A stretch of 64,000 bases of DNA, from the NCBI GenBank assembly GCA_024224155.1, contig JAAENP010000099.1:1-64000 (forward strand). Direction: 5' to 3'. The stretch is from a bacterium. Lineage in GTDB: Bacteria; Acidobacteriota; Thermoanaerobaculia; Multivoradales; JAHEKO01. The translations under genes and the position numbers were made by a program. Shown piece after piece: positions 1 to 8,286 of this stretch. The notes beneath the pieces were generated by a model. It had not been told where the DNA came from. It worked only from the letters and a program-made list of their open reading frames with translations, and did no database searches. Numbering within the stretch: the stretch's first letter is position 1; every line of letters starts with the position of its first letter.

Positions 1-1811
1 GCCGCCGAACGCCAAAACCCGGCCAGGTCGAACTCGCTGGTTTCCAGCTTCGGCATGACGGCTTTGACGGCGATGGCCACCACGATGGATTCCAACCGCG
101 CGCGCCCCAGCAAGTTGGTCGCTTGCAGTAGACTGTTCACCTCGGTCGACAGCCCGTAAGACGCGGAGTTCACCGTCTTCAGGACCTTTACGTGCATCCC
201 CGGATCCATCTCCAGTCGTGCGGCGATCTCCGTGGACGAAGACTCCGGGTCGCGAAGCAGGCGGCCCGGCGGGCCGGCGAACAGGCCCCGTTCAAGCTCT
301 ACCCGCAGAGTCAGCTCGCCCGATCGCGACAGCTTGATAGGCGTCGGTCCTGTCGATAGTGCCAGGATTCGCCGCGGGATCGGGCGGCCTTCCAGGGCCT
401 GCAGGGTCGGGAGGTTGGTCACGAACAACAAGTAGTCGGGGGCGTTGGTCACGATCAGGTCTTGCTCCGCGATTCGACGGTCGGTGCCGAGGCTCGCGGC
501 GGCAAGGCGTATCGGGTCACCCAACGCCTGGATGCCTGCCGGCCCCGCGAGCAGGAGAAGGGGTGCCAGTCCGAGATGGGAGACGACGAATGCCCAGGCG
601 AGAGCCAGCCGAAAGCGACGGCCCCAACCGCCGGTGCTCGAACCCCGAGCCAGCGTCGTTTCGAGAAAACGGGCCAGCAGTCCCATAGCACCCAGCCCAA
701 CGAACAGAAGCAGACGGTTGGACGGGAAGGTCGCGGAAATAGGCAAGAGAGACAGCGCCATGCCGAGGCCCCAGAAGCGGGCCGTGTGGTCACCGCGCAG
801 CTCGGGCACCAGGGCCGCGAGGACGATGACGGCCAATACGACGGCCACGAGCCACCAGACGTGGCTCGCGTCCGGCGGCAGGAGGGCGCCGATCTCGGCC
901 GGCAACGGCGTCCACTGACCCATGAGTGAAAGCGGCGCCCGCTCGAACACGGCCTGGAGGTAGGCCACCGGACTCCGAAGCGGGTCGAGATAGAGCCCCG
1001 AACCGAAGGCGCCATAACCGCCGGCGACGTAGAGAGCGGCCCAGCCGGCGACCACGACCGCGCAGGGCCAGAGTGAGCGGAGACCGCGCCGACGGGGTCC
1101 TCCCGGCTCCAGGAAGAGGGCATGGGCGAAGAGGTATCCAGTCGTTGCGAGTGCGATCTCGCCGGAGAGCAGACCGAGGGCCAGAAGAACGGGAGCGATC
1201 CAGGCGCCGGGCCTCCAGTTGTCGCGACGCCAGCGATCGTGGGCCACCAGGCACAGCACGCCGAATAGCGTGGCCAGAAGCGCATTGCGGTTGGCCAGCC
1301 AGGCAGCGGGTGACGCGTGGGCGTCGTCCAGGGTAAACAGCAGCGCGGCCAGACCGCCGACCCACGCCGGTTCGATGATGCGTCGATAGAGGAGCGCCGT
1401 GGCCGCGACCAGGGCGGCGAACCACAACAGGCTCTGCCCATGCATCAGCGTCGAGGAATCCGGCCAGAGTTGGTAGTCGAGCCACAGGGTCGCGATCGCC
1501 AGAGGCCGCAAGAAAGCGAGGCGGAAGTCGTCGGGCGTCCACCACGGGAGGTACCCCAGGTCTCGATAGTGTCGGTTGAGCTCGGTGTCGCCGTCGAGGA
1601 CCGAGAACGCCGCCATCGGAGACAGATCTCCCGCGCCCCTCTCCAACATGACCAGCCGTTGGAAATGGTCGTCCATCTGCCAGCCGATACCGAGGGCGGG
1701 AAGCGTCAAGACGACGGCGGTGATCGCGAGAGCGGGTGGGAGACGCCGGGAGCACAGCCGGGCCCGTAGGGCCCGACCCAGTCGGCGGCGACGGCTTACG
1801 GGTTCGTTCAT
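1..1811 (-). CDS. multi-pass membrane protein reading in frame into an HDOD domain (3' end outside window)
   Basis: The reading frame is open from ATG 1811 (purine-rich GGGGGAA just upstream) to the left edge, about 603 codons, with no stop. Residues 1-420 hold roughly nine to ten hydrophobic segments, including a WLANRNALLATLFG stretch; this looks like a GT-C-like or uncharacterised polytopic membrane protein, followed by a soluble part of about 100 residues. From about residue 517 the sequence turns into an HDOD domain, seen in IAARLEMDPGMHVKVLKTVN and SASYGL, then QATNLLG. HDOD domains are normally found in signalling proteins, not after such a membrane domain. The switch is near 245-262 at the residues LLRDPES, which would suit both families. 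It may be a true fusion, a deletion joint or an assembly chimera. The exact function is unknown. Confidence 0.6.
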   Translation of the reverse strand, partial: MNEPVSRRRRLGRALRARLCSRRLPPALAITAVVLTLPALGIGWQMDDHFQRLVMLERGAGDLSPMAAFSVLDGDTELNRHYRDLGYLPWWTPDDFRLAFLRPLAIATLWLDYQLWPDSSTLMHGQSLLWFAALVAATALLYRRIIEPAWVGGLAALLFTLDDAHASPAAWLANRNALLATLFGVLCLVAHDRWRRDNWRPGAWIAPVLLALGLLSGEIALATTGYLFAHALFLEPGGPRRRGLRSLWPCAVVVAGWAALYVAGGYGAFGSGLYLDPLRSPVAYLQAVFERAPLSLMGQWTPLPAEIGALLPPDASHVWWLVAVVLAVIVLAALVPELRGDHTARFWGLGMALSLLPISATFPSNRLLLFVGLGAMGLLARFLETTLARGSSTGGWGRRFRLALAWAFVVSHLGLAPLLLLAGPAGIQALGDPIRLAAASLGTDRRIAEQDLIVTNAPDYLLFVTNLPTLQALEGRPIPRRILALSTGPTPIKLSRSGELTLRVELERGLFAGPPGRLLRDPESSSTEIAARLEMDPGMHVKVLKTVNSASYGLSTEVNSLLQATNLLGRARLESIVVAIAVKAVMPKLETSEFDLAGFWRSA

Positions 1812-1909
1812 CGGATTCCCCCGGTCCTCGGCCTACCTGGCCTCTACCGGTGAGCGCGACGTTCAGGCCTCGAGTCCGCAAGAGCCGGGTCCGGCCGTCT
1901 GAGCGCTAT

Positions 1910-2333
1910 TCCCGAGTCGATCGGCCTGTGCCTGTTCGGCCATCGAGATTCCGCTGCCACCCCGAGGGGCGGCAGCGGCCCCTGCCCTGACACGCGTTGC
2001 AGGTCGGCCGGCTCGGCCAAGGTGCGGAAGGACTGGTGACCTTCCAGTTCAGCTTCTCCAACCCGGGTGCCCGAAGCCTGGGGATGGGTGGGGCCTTCGC
2101 CGCCCTGGCCGACGACTCGACCGCGGCCTTCACGAACCCTGCCGGATCCCGATCACCGCAGCTGCGCGACCACCGAGGATCCCGTCGAGCGCTCGCTGTT
2201 CCGGCCTGGAACCGACGAGCTGCACCTGGCCTTCGGTCTCGGCTTGGCCTTTAGAAGATCGCAGCTGGATCTGGCGGTCGATTTTTCCGATCCTGCGGAC
2301 GTTGCCTCCCTGTCGAGCGTGCGCAGTTTTTGA
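1910..2333 (+). pseudogene. decayed outer membrane protein, OmpP1/FadL/TodX family
   Basis: Two pieces of one beta-barrel gene remain in different frames. From TTG 1997 the first frame reads TFQFSFSNPGARSLGMGGAF followed by AALADDSTAAFTNPAG, the usual start of a mature OmpP1/FadL-type barrel. Around 2150 this is lost, and another frame ends at 2333 with HLAFGLGLAFRRSQLDLAVD then FSDPADVASLSSV and a terminal RSF, the expected last strands with a C-terminal aromatic residue. Family members are about 400 residues, so most of the barrel is missing. Just upstream, in a third frame, an Ala-rich stretch may be the old signal peptide. The gene cannot make a working porin. An outer-membrane transport ancestor is likely. 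Confidence 0.7.
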
Positions 2334-2389
2334 GCTCGGCTCCTTGGGGCCCCACGCCCGAGAGCCAACCGGAGGCTTAGAATCAGGCG

Positions 2390-3355
2390 GTGGCTGCTGA
2401 ATCGGTGTCAAGGTCGACCCTGTCCTGGCTGCTGGCCGGCGACCCGGCCATCCGCTGGCAGGTGCGCCGGGACCTGATGGAAACGGCGGCCAGCACTCTC
2501 GCCCGAGAGCAGCGCAGGGTGGCGACCGAGGGCTGGGGAGCCCGGCTGCTCGCGCTGCAGGACCCCGAAGGTACCTGGGCCGGCCGGATGTATTCGCCCA
2601 AATGGATCTCCACCACCTACACCATGCTGTTGCTGCGCGACTTGGGGCTGCCGCCGGGGAATCGACAGGCACGCAGGGCTTGTGAGCTGTTGCTCGATCG
2701 GGGCCTCTACCGCGACGGCGGCATCGGTTTCGGTTGGGGGCGGTCCGAAACCTGCGTGACCGGAATGGTGCTCTCGATCTTGAGCTGGTTTCGTTTCGAC
2801 GACCAGCGCCTCGACATCATCGCCAGCCGTCTACTCGAGGAACAGATGGCCGACGGCGGCTGGAACTGCCAGCGGCCGCAGGGCGCCACGCATTCGTCGA
2901 TGAACACGACCATCCTGGCTCTCGAGGGCCTGCTGTACTACGAGCGGCATCGGGCGAGGGAGGCGAGAGAGCTCGGCGTCGTGCGCGCGGCCCAGCGACG
3001 GGGGCGCGAGTTTCTGCTCGCGCACCGCCTGTTTCGCTCGCATCGCACCGGCGAGGTGATCAAGCGAGACTTCCTGCGCCTCGCCTTTCCGCCGCAATGG
3101 CACTTCGACATCCTGCGCGCGCTGGACTACTTCCGCTCGGTCGACGCGCCCAGGGACACGCGCCTGGGCGACGCGATCGGGCTGCTGCGCAGCAAGCGGC
3201 GCCACGACGGACGCTGGATTCTGGAGTATCGCTATCGCGCCCGTTACTGGTTCCAGATGGAGTCGATCCGGCGGTCGTCGAGGTGGAACACGCTGAGAGC
3301 GTTGCGAGTGCTGCGGTGGTGGGAGGGTGGGGCGCGACCGCGGGCCGGTGCCTAG
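2390..3355 (+). CDS. squalene-cyclase/prenyltransferase-like alpha-alpha toroid protein
   Basis: A 321-residue protein starting at GTG 2390 behind GGAGG at about 2371. It carries repeated helical hairpins of the terpenoid cyclase/prenyltransferase toroid fold, with QW-like signatures: GLYRDGGIGFGWG around residues 105-117 and EEQMADGGWNCQ around 150-161. There is no signal peptide and no obvious DxDD acid motif of a true squalene-hopene cyclase, and the length is about half of that family, so it is probably a single-domain toroid protein of unknown substrate. It stands alone on the plus strand, after a dead porin gene and before a TonB receptor. A link to isoprenoids is not supported by the neighbours. 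Confidence 0.7.
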   Translation: MAAESVSRSTLSWLLAGDPAIRWQVRRDLMETAASTLAREQRRVATEGWGARLLALQDPEGTWAGRMYSPKWISTTYTMLLLRDLGLPPGNRQARRACELLLDRGLYRDGGIGFGWGRSETCVTGMVLSILSWFRFDDQRLDIIASRLLEEQMADGGWNCQRPQGATHSSMNTTILALEGLLYYERHRAREARELGVVRAAQRRGREFLLAHRLFRSHRTGEVIKRDFLRLAFPPQWHFDILRALDYFRSVDAPRDTRLGDAIGLLRSKRRHDGRWILEYRYRARYWFQMESIRRSSRWNTLRALRVLRWWEGGARPRAGA

Positions 3356-3529
3356 CCGGAGTCCCGAGCGCTTCGTCAGCGGGGGAATCGGCGGAGACCG
3401 TCCGGGTATCCGGGCTCCGCCCCGGTGAGGCTCCGTGTGCCCGGGTCATAGCGACCGTGCCTGCGGAGTCGCCGCCTGAAGAGCGCGTTACCCGTAGAGA
3501 GCCTAATTCGGATCGCCGAGGAGGACAGG

Positions 3530-5650
3530 ATGAGAACCAGCCAGCTTTTGTCGATGATCTGCATTCTGACGGTGGTGATGGCCGGCCCGGTGGCGGCGCA
3601 GGAGCTTGCCGAGGAGGAGACTCCCGAGGAGACCGCCGTTCCGGTAGCCCTCGACGAGATCGTGGTCACGGCCCGATACTCGCTGCTCAGAGACGAGCCC
3701 GTCACCGTGGTTGATCTGAACCGTGAGCAGATCATGGAGTTGCCGCACTTCGGCGACGACTTGTTTCGGGCGGTTTCGATTCTCCCGGGGATCTCGAGCA
3801 AGGACTTCTCGGCCCGCTTCAACGTCCGTGGCGGCCCCCACGAAGAGCTGCTCGTGCGGCTCGACGGCCTGGAGCTCTTCGAGCCTTTTCATCTCGAAGA
3901 CTTCGAAGGCGTATTTAATATTCTGGATCCCGAAGTGATCGGCGCCGTCGATCTCATCCCGGGCAGCTACCCGGCCGAGTACGGCGATCGGATGAGCGGT
4001 GTTCTGGATCTCACCACCAGCCGGCCGTCACAGCTGCGCACGAATCTCGGGGTGAGCTTCTCCAATCTGTGGGTGGGAGGCTCCGGCAGCTTTGCCGAGG
4101 ACAAAGGGCGCTGGCTGAGCTCGGCGCGGCGCGGCTACCTCGACTTGATCATGAACTTCGTCGGAGAGGATCAGGGCAAGTCGGACGACGACGAGTGGAA
4201 GCCACGCTACTGGGATCTGTTCACCAAGCTCGACTACGACCTCAACCCGAGTCACAGTGTTTCCTTCAAGCTGCTGAGCGCGGACGACAGCCTGACCATC
4301 GATGAGGTGGACGGTGCCGAGGAGCTCACGCTTCGGACCGCCTACGGCAATTCGACACTGGGCGCGAGCCATCGCGCCATTCTGGGCTCGAAGACCGTGG
4401 TCGAGAGCATCGTCTCGGCGGCCCGCGTAGATCGAGATCGATCGATCTTATGGAGCGAGTACGCGGAGCACTTCGACATGCTCGATGACCGCGTACTGGA
4501 CGTGCTGGATCTGCGCCAGGATTGGAGCATCGCAGCCTCTGATCGTCATTACTTGAAGGCCGGTCTCCAAGCGCGCTCGTGTGATGCCGACTACGACTAC
4601 TTCAACGAGATCGAAGACGATAACTTCATCGACGACCCGCGGTTTCCGCCGCCGGTGCGAACCACTCGCTACCTGGGTGTCGAAAGCGGCGAGCAGTACT
4701 CGCTCTGGATCGCCGATCGGACTCGGATCGGCAAGCACCTGACGGCGGAGGTTGGAGGGCGCTACGACGAGCAGACTCTCGCCGACGACAGCCAGGCGAG
4801 CCCGCGGCTCAATCTGGTGTGGGAGCTGGCTGAAGAGAGCGTGCTGCGCGCCGGCTGGGGGCATTTCTACCAGTCTCAAAGAGTCCACGAGTTGGACGTC
4901 GAGTTCGGCGAGACCGAGTTTTATCCGGTCCAGCGTGCCGAGCACTTGAACCTGGGCTTCGAGAAACGATGGTTTCAGGGCTACAGCCTCCGGATCGATG
5001 CCTACCGGCGTGAAGTCAGGGATCCTCGGCCGCGCTACGAGACGCTCTTCAACCCATTCGAGCCGATCGCCGAGGTCGCGCCCGACCTCATCCGGATCGC
5101 GCCTGACAGCGTGCTGGCAGAGGGCGTCGAGACCTACCTCAGGAGCCCGGTGCGGAGGAAGCTCAACTGGTGGCTGAGCTACACGTTCTCGTCGATCGAG
5201 GATGAGGTCGATGGGCGCAAGCAGTTGCGTTCGAACGATCAACCCCACGCCTTCACGGCTAACGCCAACTGGCACGTCGGCGAGAAATGGAATCTCAACT
5301 GGGTATGGTTGTTCCACACGGGTTGGCCGGCGACCGACGTCTCGGGCGAGTGGGTGAGGGAGCCCGACGGCTCGGGGCGCCTCGCCTATACAGTCGGCCC
5401 GTTCTATGCCGAGCGCTGGCCCGATTACCATCGGCTGGATCTTCGCGCGAGCCGGGTCACTCGGCTCCGAAACGGGCGCCTGACCTTCTTCGTCGACGTT
5501 CAGAACCTCTACGACCAGAACAATCTGCGCGGCATCGAGATCGATGGTTGGAGTTGGGTCCAGCAGCCGGACGGAGGCTACACTCCGGTCTTCAACGAAG
5601 AGTCCTGGTTCGGGATCATGCCGTCGCTGGGTTTGAGCTGGGAGCGCTAG
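3530..5650 (+). CDS. TonB-dependent outer membrane receptor
   Basis: 706 residues, starting at ATG 3530 close behind GAGGAGGACAGG. Residues 1-23 form a signal peptide ending in VAAQ. A TonB-box-like stretch (ALDEIVVTAR) follows near residue 42, then a plug domain with FNVRGGPHEELLVRLDGLEL and GSYPAEYGDRMSGVLDLTTS, and a beta-barrel to the end; the last strand ends in SLGLSWER, without the usual terminal phenylalanine. The protein should span the outer membrane and import a ligand using TonB energy. It has no N-terminal carboxypeptidase-regulatory domain, unlike the receptor at 15714-18722. The substrate is not evident; nearby genes do not name a siderophore or vitamin. Confidence 0.88.
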   Translation: MRTSQLLSMICILTVVMAGPVAAQELAEEETPEETAVPVALDEIVVTARYSLLRDEPVTVVDLNREQIMELPHFGDDLFRAVSILPGISSKDFSARFNVRGGPHEELLVRLDGLELFEPFHLEDFEGVFNILDPEVIGAVDLIPGSYPAEYGDRMSGVLDLTTSRPSQLRTNLGVSFSNLWVGGSGSFAEDKGRWLSSARRGYLDLIMNFVGEDQGKSDDDEWKPRYWDLFTKLDYDLNPSHSVSFKLLSADDSLTIDEVDGAEELTLRTAYGNSTLGASHRAILGSKTVVESIVSAARVDRDRSILWSEYAEHFDMLDDRVLDVLDLRQDWSIAASDRHYLKAGLQARSCDADYDYFNEIEDDNFIDDPRFPPPVRTTRYLGVESGEQYSLWIADRTRIGKHLTAEVGGRYDEQTLADDSQASPRLNLVWELAEESVLRAGWGHFYQSQRVHELDVEFGETEFYPVQRAEHLNLGFEKRWFQGYSLRIDAYRREVRDPRPRYETLFNPFEPIAEVAPDLIRIAPDSVLAEGVETYLRSPVRRKLNWWLSYTFSSIEDEVDGRKQLRSNDQPHAFTANANWHVGEKWNLNWVWLFHTGWPATDVSGEWVREPDGSGRLAYTVGPFYAERWPDYHRLDLRASRVTRLRNGRLTFFVDVQNLYDQNNLRGIEIDGWSWVQQPDGGYTPVFNEESWFGIMPSLGLSWER

Positions 5651-5818
5651 AGACCTGAGCGCAGGAGCGCGCCGCCGGTTCGAGCCCTCGGCATCGGAAG
5701 ACGTTGACCGCCCGTTCGAGTGGGGTAGGCCCACCTGCCGATGCGGTTCTTGCCGCGGCCGGAATGCCTAGGATAGTCGTTGGCTCTGTCTGTCGACCGA
5801 TCCAGGAGGTGCCCGAGA

Positions 5819-7039
5819 ATGCGAGAGTCAAAAGGCGGTTTCAACACCAGGTCCGTGCACGCGGGCGCTCGACCGGATCCGCTCCACGGCGCGGTCTCCG
5901 TGCCGATCTACCAGTCGTCTACCTTTGTTTTCGATTCCGTGGAGCAGGGCGCGGCTCGTTTCGAGGGCACCGCTGACGGCTACATCTACACCCGCATGGG
6001 GAATCCGACCGTGGCGGCCCTCGAAGAGGCGGTGGCCTCATTGGAAGGCGGCCATGCCGGGCTGGCGACGAGCTCGGGCATGGCGGCCATCTTCACGGTT
6101 CTCTTCACTTATCTCGAGGCCGGAGCTCACCTGGTCGGCACCGACTCGGTTTACGGGCCTTCCCGCGTTGTCGTGGAGAAGCACTTTCGCCGATTCGGGG
6201 TCCAGTCGAGTTTTGTAGACACGTCCAATCTGGACAACATAGTGGCCGCACTGCGGCCGGAGACCCGAATCCTCTACATCGAGACGCCCGAGAACCCGAC
6301 GATAAGGCTCTCCGACATCAGGGGTTGTGCCGAGATCGCGCGTCGGCAAGACCTCCTGCTGGTGGTCGACAACACCTTCGCGACGCCGGTGTTGCAGCGA
6401 CCTCTGGAGCTCGGGGCGGACGTCGTGGTGCATAGCATGACCAAGTTCCTGAACGGCCACGCCGATGTGGTGGCGGGGATGATCATCACCTCGACCGAGA
6501 GTCAACGCAAAGAGATCCGTGGGGTGCTCAACCACCATGGCGGCTGCATCGATCCGCATCAGGCCTGGTTGGTGCATAGGGGGCTCAAGACGCTGGGCCT
6601 GCGAGTGAGGCAAGCTCAGCTCAACGCGTCGGCGATCTCCGATGTGCTCCACGCGCATCGGGCGGTCGAATGGGTGAGATACCCGGGAGCGGCCGATCAC
6701 CCGCAGCGCGAGCTGGTTGCCAGGCAGATGGACGGGCCGGGTGCCATCCTCTGTTTCGGCGTGAGAGGTGGCCTCGAGAGCGGTCGGCTGCTGATGGAGA
6801 GGGTCAAGCTCGCGACCCTGGCCGTCTCTCTGGGAGGTGTCGAGACGCTGATCGAGCATCCGGCCTCGATGACCCACGCCAGCATGTCCCGCGAGGCCCG
6901 GGAAGCAGCCGGCATCACCGACAACCTGATCCGCCTGGCGGTCGGCTGCGAAGACACCGAGGATCTGGTCGAGGACCTGGAAGCCGCGCTCGATTCCCTG
7001 GTGGAAACGCCGGTCGCGGCCGGACTCGACTCCGCCTGA
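5819..7039 (+). CDS. PLP-dependent trans-sulfuration enzyme (cystathionine gamma-synthase / methionine gamma-lyase family)
   Basis: 406 residues from ATG 5819, which follows a clear AGGAGG at 5804-5809; an upstream TTG would add 13 poorly supported codons. The Cys/Met metabolism PLP-enzyme fold is evident throughout: NTRSVHAG at the start, YTRMGNPT, the phosphate-binding SSGMAAI, VVDNTFATP, and the Schiff-base lysine K209 in SMTKFLNGH. The family acts on homoserine esters, cystathionine or methionine. The cysteine that marks many methionine gamma-lyases (after the conserved YG in the active-site loop) is replaced here: the loop reads VYGPSR. A synthase, sulfhydrylase or lyase role cannot be separated by eye. 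It stands as a single transcription unit with no other methionine genes nearby. Confidence 0.87.
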   Translation: MRESKGGFNTRSVHAGARPDPLHGAVSVPIYQSSTFVFDSVEQGAARFEGTADGYIYTRMGNPTVAALEEAVASLEGGHAGLATSSGMAAIFTVLFTYLEAGAHLVGTDSVYGPSRVVVEKHFRRFGVQSSFVDTSNLDNIVAALRPETRILYIETPENPTIRLSDIRGCAEIARRQDLLLVVDNTFATPVLQRPLELGADVVVHSMTKFLNGHADVVAGMIITSTESQRKEIRGVLNHHGGCIDPHQAWLVHRGLKTLGLRVRQAQLNASAISDVLHAHRAVEWVRYPGAADHPQRELVARQMDGPGAILCFGVRGGLESGRLLMERVKLATLAVSLGGVETLIEHPASMTHASMSREAREAAGITDNLIRLAVGCEDTEDLVEDLEAALDSLVETPVAAGLDSA

Positions 7040-7103
7040 CGCTGGCGCTTGGGTTCAGCAGCCGATCCTGTATGAGGCGAAGGGGCCCGGGGTGCGAAGC
7101 CGG

Positions 7104-8084
7104 TTAGCTTCCCCCCAGATAGCGCACCATCTCTCGGGCGCTTGCTGCATCGGCGTCATCGGGAGCGAGCTCGAGAAACCGCTCGAGGTGCTCCCTGGCC
7201 TTGGCGTTGTCGCCTGAATTGACGTGACACATTCCCAGCATGTAGTGGCTGCGGGCGTGTCCGGGGTCGAGCTCGAGAACCTCGAGAAAAAGCGACTTGG
7301 CCTCCTCGATCGCGCCGGTGTTGAAGAGGCCGACTCCGCGGTTGTAGCGGTCAAGCTGCGCGGCCTCCGGACTGGCTGCCTGGAGCTCGGCCAGGGCCTG
7401 CGCGGCCTCCGCTTCATTGCCCAGGGCTTTGTGTGCCTGGTAGCGGATCTCCATGGCCCGGATGTTCCCGGGCTCGAGCTCCAGCGCTCTGTCCGCGGCC
7501 GTGGCCGCCTCGGCGAACCGGTCACTTGCGAGCCAGAGTGCCGACAGGGCGGCATGCGCTTCGGGAAGATCGGGGTCCAGGGTAATCGCCTCGTCGAACT
7601 TCTGCTCGGCGGTCTCGAGATCGCCCGCAGAGGCGGCTGCCGCTCCCTCGTTGAACACGAGGATTGCCGGATTGACGTGCACCGAGCCGGTTTCGGACTC
7701 GGTTGGGGTCGGGGCGGGCAAGTTCGCGGCGGAGGCCTGCAGAGACTCGAGCGAGGGCATGGTGAGGTTCTTCTCGAGATTCGAGTTGAACGGGATCTTG
7801 ATCGTCAGCTCCAAGGTCTGGAAGCCTTCCTTCTCGAACTGGCACAAGTAGGGCCTGGTGACGTCCTTGATCAAGAAAGCGTACTTCCCCTTCTTGTTGG
7901 TCTTCGTCGACAGACTGAACGACGACACCTCCGGGTCGGTCACGGTGACCTGGACGTCGGCAAGCGGCTTTCCGGTCTCGTCCGAGACGACGCCTGACAG
8001 CCTGCCGGGTGCTTGCGCCTGGAGTGTGGCGACTGCAAGAGAGCCGACGGCCAAGATGGCAAGAACTCTTGCTATTCCTCTCAT
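7104..8084 (-). CDS. secreted TPR protein with carboxypeptidase-regulatory-like domain
   Basis: 326 residues from ATG 8084, placed behind GGAGG at 8089-8093; the upstream TTG is less likely. Residues 1-24 are a signal peptide (ILAVGSLAVATLQAQA). A CarboxypepD_reg-like beta-sandwich follows (GRLSGVVSDETGKPLADVQV), and after a linker rich in Pro/Thr/Glu come about five tetratricopeptide repeats, for example GDLETAEQKFDEAITLDPDL and GNEAEAAQALAELQ. It is probably a periplasmic or envelope scaffold protein; the partner is unknown. It is transcribed away from the VWFA cluster beginning at 8287 and converges on the PLP enzyme gene. Confidence 0.82.
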   Translation of the reverse strand: MRGIARVLAILAVGSLAVATLQAQAPGRLSGVVSDETGKPLADVQVTVTDPEVSSFSLSTKTNKKGKYAFLIKDVTRPYLCQFEKEGFQTLELTIKIPFNSNLEKNLTMPSLESLQASAANLPAPTPTESETGSVHVNPAILVFNEGAAAASAGDLETAEQKFDEAITLDPDLPEAHAALSALWLASDRFAEAATAADRALELEPGNIRAMEIRYQAHKALGNEAEAAQALAELQAASPEAAQLDRYNRGVGLFNTGAIEEAKSLFLEVLELDPGHARSHYMLGMCHVNSGDNAKAREHLERFLELAPDDADAASAREMVRYLGGS

Positions 8085-8286
8085 CAATCCTCCGTTCCGT
8101 GGAACCTAGGGGGTATCCAGACCTGCTGGACGGCTCCCTGAAATCCGGCCCCCGGGAAAGTATAGGCGAAGCCCGTTCCTCTTTGTTCGGCGCGAAGAAC
8201 AGGAGTCGGGCGTGCTAGGATTTTTCTAGCCGCCGGTCGAGGCCCCGTGCACGCATTCCTCGCGCAAGCGGCACGGAGGGAACCAG

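Noticed and set aside
455-1881. Two long overlapping minus-strand ORFs (328 and 363 codons)
   Set aside because: They are Arg/Pro/Ser-rich shadow frames. The hydrophobic frame starting at 1811, open to the left edge, carries the real membrane protein.
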